In this document: piece by piece, positions 17,450-25,626 of the stretch
How the letters are laid out: every line of letters begins with the position of its first letter
How positions within the stretch are numbered: the first letter of the stretch is position 1
Source: Arthrobacter sp. NEB 688
GTDB taxonomy: Bacteria; Actinomycetota; Actinomycetes; Actinomycetales; Dermatophilaceae
Assembly (NCBI RefSeq): GCF_013201035.1
Contig: NZ_CP053707.1
Location: 3,534,001-3,598,000 of the forward strand
Length of the DNA: 64,000 nt
Direction: 5' to 3'
Notes under the pieces: generated by a model
Seen by the model: only the letters and a program-made list of their open reading frames with translations
What the model was told of the DNA's origin: nothing
Database searches by the model: none
Made by a program: the position numbers and the translations under genes

Positions 17450-18177
17450 TTGCCCTCCTCGAGGACGGCCTTGCCGCCGAGCTCGGACGCGTCGTACTCG
17501 TTCGGTTCACCCTGTCGGTTGGTGCCGACGTCGTTCGGGAGGGCGACGAGGCGGACCTCCGCGGCGAACGCCGCCGCGTACGACACCGAGAGGGCCTGGT
17601 CGGGCTCGAGCGCCAGCGTCACCGGCAGGACCTTCTGCTCGGACGTGCCGCCCGCGGCGCTCTGTTGGGTCACCGTCTGCTCGCCGGCGATCGAGACGAT
17701 GCGGACGTCGCGCACGAGGATCCGGACGGACTTGGCGAGCCCGGGGACGTCGGCGAAGACGGCGTAGATGTCGACGCGGTCACCGGGCCGGACGCGGCCG
17801 GCGACGCCGGTCACGGAGTCGACGTTGATGGCCACCTCGCGCTCGGTCGACGAGAGCGAGCTGCTCGGGATGAGCATGTCGGAGCTGACCGTGGTGCCCG
17901 GGTTGAGCCGGAAGCCGACCCGCCGTCCCTGGAGCTCGTCGAGCGAGAGCACCGACGACTGCGAGACCCACCGTTCCGGCACCTCGACCGCCTCGATGTT
18001 GTCCGGACCGAGGGGCGTGTAGGCCTCGACCGCCTGCCGCGCCTGGTACACCGTGACGCGCGAGCCCACCTGCGAGTTGACGTTCGCCACGTACGCGGAG
18101 ACCGCGAGGAAGGTGCCGACCGCGACGACGAACGAGACGAGGACGAAGAGCAGCCCTCGTCGTTGACGGGGGTTCAT
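17446..18177 (-). CDS. RcpC/CpaB-like Flp pilus assembly protein (SAF domain)
   Basis: The 243-residue protein has an N-terminal transmembrane helix (about 10-32), then a SAF-like domain (VTVYQARQAVEAYTPLG) and an RcpC-type region with VRPGDRVDIYAVF. In other Tad systems RcpC/CpaB is an envelope protein of the assembly channel. In a monoderm its role is presumably in the cell-wall zone. ATG 18177 overlaps the upstream zinc-ribbon gene by 4 bases, and its own end overlaps the TadZ fusion start by 4. Confidence 0.88.
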   Translation of the reverse strand: MNPRQRRGLLFVLVSFVVAVGTFLAVSAYVANVNSQVGSRVTVYQARQAVEAYTPLGPDNIEAVEVPERWVSQSSVLSLDELQGRRVGFRLNPGTTVSSDMLIPSSSLSSTEREVAINVDSVTGVAGRVRPGDRVDIYAVFADVPGLAKSVRILVRDVRIVSIAGEQTVTQQSAAGGTSEQKVLPVTLALEPDQALSVSYAAAFAAEVRLVALPNDVGTNRQGEPNEYDASELGGKAVLEEGK

Positions 18178-18980
18178 GCGGAGGTCTCCTCGACGAGCCG
18201 GGGATGGACGTGGCAGAAGGGGCAGAAGTCCGTGTGGAGGACGTCGCCGCAGACCGGGCAGGCACCGCGAGAGGGCCCGGCCTCGGCCAGCGAGTCCGCC
18301 ACGACGATGAACTCGGCACCGGCGTTGCCGTAGAGGGCCCGGGCGTCGTCGACGACGGGCGGCACGTGGATGACGTCGTCGGACCCGTACCAGGCCCGCA
18401 GCCGCTGCGCCGCCGTCGACTCCGGCGGCGCGGCGATGACGAGCTGGCGGGTGGGCGGCCCTGCGTACCCCTCCCCCGCGGCGCGGACGACGCCGGCGTC
18501 CGGTCCGAAGACCGCGAGGAAGCGCGGTCCTCCGGGCAGCAGGGACCGCAGGTGCTGACCGAAGCTCGGGCTCGGCACGGACAGCCGGGTGACCCGCGAG
18601 AGCCACGCGCCGCTCGTCGTGCCGCCGAGCGTTCCGGCGAGGCGGGCGAGGCGCGTGCCGTCGTCCTGGTTCTCGATGTGCGCCGCCTCGAGCCCGATGA
18701 CCGCGGCACCGAGGAGACTCGATCGCACGGGCAGCCGGGTGACGGCGACCTGCGGGAGCGCCCCCGAGACGACGTTGGTCACGAGGGCGGCGGCATCGAG
18801 GTCGGCGGGGCGGTGCAGCACGACGAGCCGGGCGTCGCCGCCGAGGTCCCCACTCAGTCGAGCCGCCACCTCGGGCCCGCCGAGCCGCCCGGTGACGAGG
18901 GCCACCTCCGAGCCGAAACCCCACTGCTCGACGGCTGTCGAACGACGCGACGGGTCGACGACACACACGGACAACGACAT
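18174..18980 (-). CDS. First gene of the tad operon: unknown protein with C-terminal zinc ribbon
   Basis: The 268-residue protein has no signal peptide or membrane helix. The body looks alpha/beta, with several hydrophobic strands followed by Gly-rich turns, compatible with a degenerate nucleotide-binding or receiver-like fold, but no functional motif is visible. The last 30 residues hold a treble-clef or zinc-ribbon pair, CPVCG and FCPFC. ATG 18980 has GGGGGAG upstream. As leader of the operon, overlapping the RcpC gene by 4 bases, it is probably a cytoplasmic Tad component. I do not recognise a characterised family. Confidence 0.65.
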   Translation of the reverse strand: MSLSVCVVDPSRRSTAVEQWGFGSEVALVTGRLGGPEVAARLSGDLGGDARLVVLHRPADLDAAALVTNVVSGALPQVAVTRLPVRSSLLGAAVIGLEAAHIENQDDGTRLARLAGTLGGTTSGAWLSRVTRLSVPSPSFGQHLRSLLPGGPRFLAVFGPDAGVVRAAGEGYAGPPTRQLVIAAPPESTAAQRLRAWYGSDDVIHVPPVVDDARALYGNAGAEFIVVADSLAEAGPSRGACPVCGDVLHTDFCPFCHVHPRLVEETSA

Positions 18981-19077
18981 ACGAGAGCTCCCCCATTTTC
19001 GCCCCGGCGTGGACCGCGGCCCTGTCCTCGTGCTGGAGTTTAGCCAGAACCGTCCTGCACCGACCTCGGAAGAGACC

Positions 19078-19656
19078 ATGCTGAACACGACGAAGCGACC
19101 GGCCCGACGCCGCCGGACCGACAGCCGCCGATCCCACACCGTCGCCCTGTTCCTCGGCACCGTGTGCGCCCTGTTGGGGCTCGGCGCGGTGGTCGTCGGC
19201 GTCATCGCGTGGTCGATGGACCGGCCGGAGCCGCGGCAGCTCCTCGCCGGTGAGACGGCCCTGGCCGGCCGCACGCCGTGGTTCGACGCGGGCACCACGC
19301 TGTTCGTGGCGCCGCTGCGCGACGGCAGCGTCCCCGGCCCGGCCGACCTGGGGTGCTCGCTCTTCACGACGGAGGGCACGCGGACGCTGCGCGTCGCGGC
19401 CGACACCGACGTCCTCGGGACCCGCGTGGTGGCACAGACCTCGCTCGAGCCGAGCGTGCAGGTCGGACCGACCACCGACACCGACCGCATCATGTGCAGC
19501 GGGCCACGGATGCAGGACGCCGTCGTCTGGGCGCTCCCGACGAACGCGGGGCCCTCGAGGTACCCGCTCTCGGTCGTCGTCGCGGGGGTCGCGCTGCTCG
19601 GCCTCGCGGCGCTGCTCGACCCCAGGGCCAGAGGGCTGCGCCGCGGGCTCGCGTGA
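19078..19656 (+). CDS. Membrane-anchored protein, unknown
   Basis: The 192-residue protein has an Arg-rich cytoplasmic N-terminus, a helix at about 22-45, an extracytoplasmic domain with two cysteines (LGCSLF and IMCSGP), and a second helix near the C-terminus followed by a basic tail. This two-helix topology with a central outside domain is common in actinobacteria, but no family is recognised. ATG 19078 is chosen ahead of the basic N-terminus. It diverges from the tad operon, with about 100 bases between the starts that must hold both promoters. Confidence 0.65.
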   Translation: MLNTTKRPARRRRTDSRRSHTVALFLGTVCALLGLGAVVVGVIAWSMDRPEPRQLLAGETALAGRTPWFDAGTTLFVAPLRDGSVPGPADLGCSLFTTEGTRTLRVAADTDVLGTRVVAQTSLEPSVQVGPTTDTDRIMCSGPRMQDAVVWALPTNAGPSRYPLSVVVAGVALLGLAALLDPRARGLRRGLA

Positions 19657-19766
19657 CGCCGGCTCACGCCTCTGGCGCGGCCGACCCGGGCCGGCCCCCC
19701 TGCGATCGCCATGCGCGCCACGCTAATCGGGCGACCGGGTCCCGCACCCGGGCCTTGGGGCCCAAA

Positions 19767-19790
19767 GCGGACCCAGCGCCGTGGGTCTGC
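19767..19790. terminator. Hairpin between convergent genes
   Basis: A 9-bp stem (GCGGACCCA and TGGGTCTGC, one G:T) with a 6-base loop lies between the stops at 19656 (plus) and 19858 (minus). Confidence 0.4.
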
Positions 19791-19857
19791 GCACCACCTC
19801 TCGCCCCTGGGGTCCCGGTGGCCAGCCCAGCCCCATCAGTCACGCGGAGAGGAGACG

Positions 19858-20220
19858 TCAGCCGACGGTGAGGACGGTGCCCGCCCGGACGCCCCATCGG
19901 GCCAAGGAGCCGGCGGCGGCCTCGACCGTCGCCGAGGCACGGAGCCGAGGTCGCGTCATGCCCGTCCAGGGGCGCAGGGTGGCCGTTCGGAGCACCCGGC
20001 CGTGACGGTCGACCACCGCGACGTCGATGGGGTAGCGCATACCGACCATGTGGACGCTGGGGCAGCGGGTGATCCACAGCGCTCCCTCGATGCCGCTCGT
20101 GCCCAACAGGCCGCGACGCCGGTCGGACGCGGTCTCCGCCACCGCCAGTGGTGCGATGTCCCGCCCGTCGGCGAGCAGCCGCCGGTGACCGGGCCCGAAC
20201 GACGGCCGGTCCGCGCTCAC
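19858..20220 (-). CDS. DUF192 family protein
   Basis: The 120-residue protein matches DUF192: RRGLLGTSGIEGALWI, then PSVHMVGMRYPIDVAVVD, then a C-terminal half containing VEAAAGSLARWGV. The function of the family is unknown. It starts at a GTG overlapping the prepilin peptidase stop by 4 bases, so it belongs to the lipoprotein/exoprotein/peptidase operon. The co-occurrence with a prepilin peptidase suggests, but does not show, a role in envelope maturation. Confidence 0.85.
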   Translation of the reverse strand: MSADRPSFGPGHRRLLADGRDIAPLAVAETASDRRRGLLGTSGIEGALWITRCPSVHMVGMRYPIDVAVVDRHGRVLRTATLRPWTGMTRPRLRASATVEAAAGSLARWGVRAGTVLTVG

Positions 20221-20915
20221 GACGAGGCACCCACGAGGGCGGCGACCCCGGGTGCGGCGAGCACCGCCATGGCGGCCCCCGCGAGGTGCGGCCCGAAGGC
20301 CAGGTGCGCGTCCCGGCCGGATCGGCGCACGAGGACCATCCAGCCACCCTGCACCCCGGCGGCGACGAAGGCGAGGACGGTCGCGACGACGACGTGCGCC
20401 GCGGACAACGGGCCGAGGACGAGGCCGAGGGGGACGGCAAGCTTGGCGTCCCCGAGACCCATGCCACCGCCGCTGCCGACCATCTCGCCGATGACGACGT
20501 TGACGAGGTAGAAGCCGCCGAGGGCGACACCGGCCACCGCGCCGGCCACGAGGGGAGATGCCGTTCCCTCGACGGCGGACACGACCACGAGACCGGCGAG
20601 CGCCGCTGCGGCAGAGGGGAAGACCCATCGGTCCGGGAGCCTGCGGGTGTCGATGTCGATCGCCGAGAGCACCGCCAACACCGGGACCGCGGCGCTGAGG
20701 AGCACTCCGAGGGCGGGTCGGTGCGGCACGTGGCCGGCGGCCACCAGCCCGGTGGCCAGCGGCGTGAGCAGCAGCACCCACCGGGTGTCGCGAGGGGGGA
20801 GGTCGGCCTCGTCGGCGTACCGGTAGCGGCGGGTCCTCAGGTAGCGGTGCGCGACGACGCCGGCCACGCCTCCGGCGAGGGCCCCGACGAGCCCGGCCGC
20901 GAGCGCGGCGGTCAC
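20217..20915 (-). CDS. Prepilin peptidase (A24 family)
   Basis: The 232-residue polytopic membrane protein carries both aspartate motifs of A24 peptidases: SAIDIDTRRLPD (Asp87-89 region) and GGGMGLGDAKL. There is no PilD-type methylase domain with cysteines, so it is a TadV/CpaA-like minimal enzyme with an extra N-terminal helix. It is the only candidate in the window to process the Flp, TadE and large Flp-like preproteins. GTG 20915 overlaps the end of the large class III-signal gene by 4 bases, which fixes the start. Confidence 0.9.
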   Translation of the reverse strand: MTAALAAGLVGALAGGVAGVVAHRYLRTRRYRYADEADLPPRDTRWVLLLTPLATGLVAAGHVPHRPALGVLLSAAVPVLAVLSAIDIDTRRLPDRWVFPSAAAALAGLVVVSAVEGTASPLVAGAVAGVALGGFYLVNVVIGEMVGSGGGMGLGDAKLAVPLGLVLGPLSAAHVVVATVLAFVAAGVQGGWMVLVRRSGRDAHLAFGPHLAGAAMAVLAAPGVAALVGASS

Positions 20916-22198
20916 GAGGCGCAGCCGGACGGGCGCGGACCCCAGCCGGTGCCGTCCCACGACTCGGGGGCGGCCGACCGCATGACGCGGGCCACGCCCG
21001 CAGTCAGGGGGTCCGCGTTGGGGTCGTCGACCACGACCTGACCGGCGGGCTTCTGCCGGGTCACGTACCCGGTCGCCGTGGCCGCCCCGACGAAGGCTGG
21101 ACCACTCTGCGAGAAGGGAACCGGCAGCTGGCCGGCCGTCGCCCCCAGGTCCGTCGCCCCCAGCGTGGAGGCGAGCATCGAGACGACCGGGGAGTCCGAG
21201 CCGGCGACGTCGAGGTGGGTCACGTAGAGGGAGCCGGAGCGCGTGGTGGCGCCGCTCGTCGTGATGTCGCGGTCGGTCACCGTGCGCACCGACGTGATGT
21301 CGCCGGTCGGGCCGCGGTCGACCTCGAGAAGCATCGGGACGAGGTCCGCCGCCCGGGCCACCCCGGAGGTGGGGGTCTCGCTGACGCCGACGTACTCGGT
21401 GCTCGACCCGTCGGCGTACCGCAGCGTGCCGACCGCCTCGCCCCCGGCGTCGAGCGCGAGGGTCTGGTCGTACGCGTTGAGCGAGAGTCCCGCCTCGGGG
21501 CTGGTGTCGGTGTAGACGGCGGTGGGGGCCGGCAGCCCCTCACGGGCCCCGACGAGGCCGGTCACGGCGTCCGCCGCGCGGGACACGACGGACCCGCTGT
21601 CGCCGACGAGCGAGTCGCTCCAGGACTCGGCCCGGTCTGCGGTGAGCAGGTCCGCGAGGGCGGCGGGCTCGGCGGCCGACCACACGCGCGGGTCACCGCC
21701 GGTGAGGAACGGCTCCGCGCCCGCGGCGGCGCTCCCGAAGGTGCGTCCGGCCCACGTCGTGTCGGCCGGGCGGCTGCGGCCGGCGCCGGACATCCGGTAC
21801 GTGCCGTCGCCCATGACGGACACCACGGGTCCGGCCGCGGGGTCGGCGCCGTCGACCGGCACGAGCCCGCGCACCGGTCCCGCCGCTCCGCTGGGCGCCC
21901 CGACACAGCGCGCGCCCAGCGCAGGTGCGGCGCCCGGGTCACCGCCGGCCGACCGGCACCCACCGCCGCCGGTGATGGAGCACAGGGCCGCAGCAGTGCC
22001 GTCCGTCACGCGCTGGCCGTTGACGGCGAAGGCGATGGCGGCGACGACCGTCCCCACGACGAGGAAGATCCCGACGAACTCCAGCGACGTGACGCCGGCC
22101 TCCGACCCCGGGCGACGACGACGGTGGTTGGTCACCCCGCCATCGTCGTCGAGGGGCGGGACGCGGCGCGAGGGCCCGTGGACCCAGCCGGTCCTCAT
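20912..22198 (-). CDS. Large secreted protein with class III (Flp-type) signal, copy 2
   Basis: The 428-residue protein has a basic leader ending at Gly35, then VTSLEF with Glu at +5, a hydrophobic helix to about residue 60, and a long extracytoplasmic part starting with CSITGGGGC. It shares architecture and the cysteine/glycine motif with the protein at 4112-5605, although most of the ectodomain has diverged. Common points are a short GDGTYRM or SDGTVTM segment and a Cys close to the end. ATG 22198 overlaps the lipoprotein stop by 4 bases. Direct coupling to the prepilin peptidase supports processing by that enzyme (inference). Confidence 0.75.
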   Translation of the reverse strand: MRTGWVHGPSRRVPPLDDDGGVTNHRRRRPGSEAGVTSLEFVGIFLVVGTVVAAIAFAVNGQRVTDGTAAALCSITGGGGCRSAGGDPGAAPALGARCVGAPSGAAGPVRGLVPVDGADPAAGPVVSVMGDGTYRMSGAGRSRPADTTWAGRTFGSAAAGAEPFLTGGDPRVWSAAEPAALADLLTADRAESWSDSLVGDSGSVVSRAADAVTGLVGAREGLPAPTAVYTDTSPEAGLSLNAYDQTLALDAGGEAVGTLRYADGSSTEYVGVSETPTSGVARAADLVPMLLEVDRGPTGDITSVRTVTDRDITTSGATTRSGSLYVTHLDVAGSDSPVVSMLASTLGATDLGATAGQLPVPFSQSGPAFVGAATATGYVTRQKPAGQVVVDDPNADPLTAGVARVMRSAAPESWDGTGWGPRPSGCAS

Positions 22199-22818
22199 CG
22201 CTGGACCTGCACGGTCCCCATCACCTCAGGGACCGGGGAGGCCCCGAAGCCGTCTTCGGGCGCGAAGCCCACGACGTTGACGATGCTCGTCCCCGGACCC
22301 GCGAGGAGCAGCTGCCAGACCTCGCGGCGCTGCTCGTCGCCGCGCGAGTTCTCGGTCCACTGCACGAGGACGCCGGGTCGCGCCGGGTCCGCCCCCGGCA
22401 CCGTGGAGCGCTGCGGGCGGAGGTCGTTCTCGCGCAGCCGTTGCTCGAGGCGGTAGCTCTGGTCGAGCAGGCTCGTCGTCGGCTCGCTCTCCACGACGAC
22501 GGACACCGCCACCCGTGTGCTCCCCGCGGACGCCGGCTCGCTCCATCGTGCGACCTCGCCGGTCGACAGCGTGCGCCGCCGCTCCTCCCACTGCCCCGGG
22601 ACGGCCATCGTCCACCCTCGGCCGGTGACCTCGCGGCTGCCGACGGGGCGGCTCGGGACCGGCGTCACCGTCGCCGACGGGGAGGCGGTCGGCCGGATGT
22701 CCGAGCCCGCGAACGGCTCGTCCGACGAGCACCCCGCCACGCTCAGCGCCAGGACGATGCCGACGCCCACGAACGCGACGCCACCCCACCTGCGGACCGC
22801 GGCTCCCCCACTCGCCAT
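22195..22818 (-). CDS. Lipoprotein paired with Flp-like exoprotein (copy 2)
   Basis: This 207-residue protein has a signal peptide with lipobox VAGC, then a Pro/Thr-rich spacer, then a domain resembling the lipoprotein at 3573-4088: a MAVPGQWEER segment, an ARWSEP segment and a C-terminal VMGTVQVQ strand. It is the first gene of an overlapping four-gene unit (lipoprotein, large exoprotein, prepilin peptidase, DUF192). In copy 1 the gene order of lipoprotein and exoprotein is reversed, so these modules have been shuffled. Confidence 0.7.
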   Translation of the reverse strand: MASGGAAVRRWGGVAFVGVGIVLALSVAGCSSDEPFAGSDIRPTASPSATVTPVPSRPVGSREVTGRGWTMAVPGQWEERRRTLSTGEVARWSEPASAGSTRVAVSVVVESEPTTSLLDQSYRLEQRLRENDLRPQRSTVPGADPARPGVLVQWTENSRGDEQRREVWQLLLAGPGTSIVNVVGFAPEDGFGASPVPEVMGTVQVQR

Positions 22819-22869
22819 GCGCCGAGGATAGTCACGGCATCGGTCATCGGGGACCCGCGCTGCGACGGG

Positions 22870-23487
22870 TCAGGAGACGCGTCGCATGACCGACCGGTAC
22901 CCCGCCGCCTCCTGCGTGAAGCGGTCACCCTCGCAGGTGTAGGTCACGGCCCCGGTCCCGGGCTTCAGGTCCTCGGTCCGCGGCTGCTGCCCGGCGCCGC
23001 CCACGGTGATGCTCCCCTCGGCCGAGCGCAGCGTGAACGACATCGTGTCGCCCGTGGTCGTGACGCCGTAGGTCACCGTCCCGGTGTAGGTCACCTCGGC
23101 CTCGCCCTGGTCGGTCGTCGCCGTCGCCGGGCGGTCGCCGTAGCTGACGGTCTCGGTCCCGTCGCTCCGGATGTCGAGCGTCCGGTCGACCCCCGAGATG
23201 GTCAGCCGGCCCTGGTCGGTGTCCGCGCTCTCGGAGTGCTCCGTCGTCTGCCAGCGTCCGACGAGGCAGGGGTCGAGGCCGCCCGCTCCTCCGGCTCCCG
23301 CCTCCGGTCCACCACCGGGGTCGGCGGAAGTCGTGGCCCCGGACGCCGTCCCGCCCGCGCTGCCCGAGAAGGTCACGCCCACCACGACGCCCGCCACGAA
23401 GATCAGCGCTGCCCCGAGCACGGCACCGAGGGTCACCGCGACGACGACCCAGGTGCGCGGCCCCCGACGGTCCTGCAACGACTCCAT
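22870..23487 (-). CDS. Membrane-anchored secreted protein, unknown
   Basis: The 205-residue protein has a short cytoplasmic N-terminus, one transmembrane helix (about 12-38), a Gly/Ala/Ser-rich linker, and an extracytoplasmic beta-rich domain beginning at PCLVGRWQTTE and ending in a YTCEGDRF segment. Two cysteines could form a disulphide. The repeated G-W/T-T-x-x strands suggest a lipocalin-like or beta-barrel fold, but that is a guess. ATG 23487 has GAGGGAG upstream. It is the outermost gene of the Tad region on this side. Confidence 0.65.
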   Translation of the reverse strand: MESLQDRRGPRTWVVVAVTLGAVLGAALIFVAGVVVGVTFSGSAGGTASGATTSADPGGGPEAGAGGAGGLDPCLVGRWQTTEHSESADTDQGRLTISGVDRTLDIRSDGTETVSYGDRPATATTDQGEAEVTYTGTVTYGVTTTGDTMSFTLRSAEGSITVGGAGQQPRTEDLKPGTGAVTYTCEGDRFTQEAAGYRSVMRRVS

Positions 23488-23908
23488 CGCGCTCCCTCCT
23501 CGTGCCACAGACGTCCACGACCACGGTGGCACACCCTGGGCGGCGACAGCAGGGCCCCAGGACCCTGCCCCTTTCGCGCCGGCACCGGCACCGAGGCCTC
23601 GTCACACATGCGCTGCCGACGCGGCGTGGGGCCGCAGAGGGCGACCACTCGGAACCCCGGACCGGGCGGTGCGGGCCAGGACCTCGTTGCTGATGGTGAG
23701 CCTGGCGCCGCGCGCGGCGCGCCCGGGCGCCCCGCCGCCACCCCATCCCACGCCGTCGGGCTGGAGGGGGGCAAGGGGGGCAGGAGGGGGCAGCACCTAC
23801 CGACGTTGACGGAGATCGACTGATCTCCACTGAGGGCGCGGGTCTCGGCAGCCCAGGACGCTGGTCAGGTCCACCGAGAACGTCGGTTTTCGGGGCACCG
23901 AGCAGCAT

Positions 23909-23932
23909 GTTCGAGTCCCGTCACTCATCCCA
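23909..23932 (+). other. Truncated tRNA 3' end, candidate attachment-site remnant
   Basis: These 24 bases read as a tRNA T-loop, 3' T-stem, acceptor strand, C73 discriminator and CCA, but no matching 5' half lies upstream and the 5' side of the T-stem does not pair. The fragment matches the tRNA-His 3' end (2882-2904) at 20 of 23 positions, all three differences being transitions. C73 is characteristic of tRNA-His. Such fragments are typical scars of integration at a tRNA gene. No integrase was found nearby. Confidence 0.55.
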
Positions 23933-23957
23933 CGGTGCGGCCCCGGCCGGATGCAGC

Positions 23958-23987
23958 GAGACCCGGAGCCGTTCGGCTCCGGGTCTC
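23958..23987. terminator. Hairpin after the tRNA fragment
   Basis: A 13-bp perfect stem (arms 23958-23970 and 23975-23987) with a GTTC loop lies 26 bases past the tRNA fragment, the same arrangement as the terminator behind tRNA-His. It also lies just past the stop of the ynfA gene. Confidence 0.65.
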
Positions 23988-24042
23988 TCGTGCGCTCCGG
24001 CCCCTCGTGGCGCCGGACCTCTCTCCCCTGGTGTCCCGGGCC

Positions 24043-24381
24043 TCAGGCGGCGCCGCGCGGCCCGTACATGATGAGTGCCACCCCGACGAGGCAGACGCCC
24101 GCCCCGGCCAGGTCCCACCGGTCGGGCCGGTAGCCGTCGACGACCGCGCCCCACGCCAGCGAGCCCGCGACGAACACTCCCCCGTAGGCCGCGAGGATCC
24201 GCCCGAACGTCGCGTCGGGCTGGAGCGTCGCGACGAAGCCGTAGAGACCGAGCGCGACGACGCCTGCCCCCACCCAGAGCAGCCCCCGGTGCTCGCGCAC
24301 CCCCTGCCACACGAGCCACGCCCCGCCGATCTCGGCGAACGCGGCGAGGACGAACAGGAGCACGGAGCGGGCGACGGTCAT
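24043..24381 (-). CDS. YnfA/UPF0060 membrane protein
   Basis: The 112-residue protein has four transmembrane helices. It shows the family hallmarks: [13 protein letters not shown] at the start, [28 protein letters not shown], and [15 protein letters not shown]. The YnfA family is related in topology to small multidrug transporters, and its physiological role is uncertain. Length is as expected (about 108). It is divergent from the CopC-like gene at 24434, with only 52 bases between starts. Confidence 0.9.
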   Translation of the reverse strand: MTVARSVLLFVLAAFAEIGGAWLVWQGVREHRGLLWVGAGVVALGLYGFVATLQPDATFGRILAAYGGVFVAGSLAWGAVVDGYRPDRWDLAGAGVCLVGVALIMYGPRGAA

Positions 24382-24433
24382 GCCGGCCAGTGTCCCAGCG
24401 CCGTCCTCAGGGGCGTCTGGGAGACTGTGGGGC

Positions 24434-25087
24434 ATGTTCTCCCGCAAGGCGTCCGCCATCGTCACCATCCTCCTCGTCGCGCTCGTGACGATCGGGCTGG
24501 TGGCCTCCGCCCTGCCGACCTTCGCGAGCACCGCGAGCGCCCTCCCGATGCACGCGCAGCTGCTGAAGACCTCCCCGGAGGACGGCGCGAGCATCGCGAC
24601 CGCCGACGAGGTCACGCTCACCTTCAGCGAGGACGTCAACGAGCGGTTCCTCCAGGTGAAGGTCGAGGGTCCCGGCGGCGACGAGACGGACGGGTCGCCG
24701 ACGGTCGACGGCTCGACCGTGACCCAGCCGCTCCCGGCCGACCTCCCCGCCGGCGAGCACGAGGTCACCTACCGCGTCGTGAGCGTCGACGGCCACCCGG
24801 TGTCGGGGTCGCTGACCTTCACGACGACGCAGGCCCCGGCGACGGCCACGCCGACCCCCCGCGACACGCCGTCGCCGTCCGCGACCCCGTCGGACACGAC
24901 CTCGGCCACCCCCTCTCCCTCACCGAGCGCGACGGGCGTCGCCGCCGACGAGACCTCCTCCGGCGGCGCGGGCTGGCTCCTGCCGGTCGGCCTCGTCGTG
25001 CTCCTGCTCCTCCTCGTCGGGGGCGGGCTGCTGCTCGCCCGCGGCGGCCGCGGTCGCGCCGACGGGCCCGCCGGCCCGACGGCCTGA
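24434..25087 (+). CDS. CopC-domain secreted, membrane-anchored protein
   Basis: The 217-residue protein has a signal peptide (to about residue 36), a CopC-like beta domain ([40 protein letters not shown]), a Thr/Ser/Pro-rich stretch, one transmembrane helix and a basic tail. CopC domains bind copper in the envelope; the N-terminal His is kept (MHAQL). No CopD partner is adjacent, so copper trafficking is inferred from family only. Confidence 0.88.
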   Translation: MFSRKASAIVTILLVALVTIGLVASALPTFASTASALPMHAQLLKTSPEDGASIATADEVTLTFSEDVNERFLQVKVEGPGGDETDGSPTVDGSTVTQPLPADLPAGEHEVTYRVVSVDGHPVSGSLTFTTTQAPATATPTPRDTPSPSATPSDTTSATPSPSPSATGVAADETSSGGAGWLLPVGLVVLLLLLVGGGLLLARGGRGRADGPAGPTA

Positions 25088-25133
25088 GGTCGATTTCGCT
25101 CCGACGCACGGGGGCTGCTAATGTCTCCGACGC

Positions 25134-25206
<73 letters not shown>

Positions 25207-25221
25207 CCACGCAGCACGACG

Positions 25222-25250
25222 AAGGCCCCCCGGTCGCCCGGGGGGCCTTT
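25222..25250 (+). terminator. Terminator after tRNA-Lys
   Basis: A GC-rich stem (GGCCCCCCGG with CCGGGGGGCC, loop TCGC) is flanked by AA before and TTT after, 13 bases past the encoded CCA. Confidence 0.8.
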
Positions 25251-25286
25251 CTCGTGCCGGCACCCGCCGGGCGCCGGGCGCCGCCG

Positions 25287-25625
25287 TCAGAGGTAGAGGC
25301 CGGGCCCGCCCTCCTCGGCGCGCTCGGCGGCCACGGCGTGCAGGTCGCGCTCTCGGAGGAGGACGTACTCGGCCGCCCCGAGCTCGACCTCCGCGCGGTC
25401 CTCGGGGTCGAAGAGCACGCGGTCGCCGAGCTCGACCTGGCGCACGTTCGGCCCGGTCGCGACGACTGCGCCCCACGAGAGCCGCTTGCCGACGCTCGCC
25501 GTGGCCGGGATGACGATGCCGCCGCCCGAGCGACGCTCCCCCGCCTCGCCCTCGAGGCTGACGAGGACCCGGTCGTGGAGCATCCGGATGGGCAGCCGCG
25601 AACGGCCGCCCGACGCGGCGGACAC
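25287..25625 (-). CDS. GroES-like co-chaperonin (Cpn10 family)
   Basis: The 112-residue protein matches Cpn10: MLHDRVLVSLEGE at the start, a mobile-loop region with GGGIVIPA, GAVVATGPNV, and LGDRVLFDPED. It is diverged from standard GroES and no groEL lies nearby, so it is probably a second, specialised copy. GTG 25625 is one base past the DUF3618 gene stop, and an internal ATG at codon 15 would give a canonical 98-residue protein. Confidence 0.85.
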   Translation of the reverse strand: MSAASGGRSRLPIRMLHDRVLVSLEGEAGERRSGGGIVIPATASVGKRLSWGAVVATGPNVRQVELGDRVLFDPEDRAEVELGAAEYVLLRERDLHAVAAERAEEGGPGLYL

Positions 25626-25626
25626 G

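Larger units (their letters stand above)
23488..24042. other. Non-coding stretch at the edge of the Tad locus
   Basis: About 555 bases hold no convincing gene. They contain a G-run cluster (23758-23790, four runs of 3-6 G that could fold as a quadruplex), a small perfect hairpin (23811-23828), the tRNA-3'-end fragment at 23909-23932 and a strong hairpin at 23958-23987. Confidence 0.6.
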
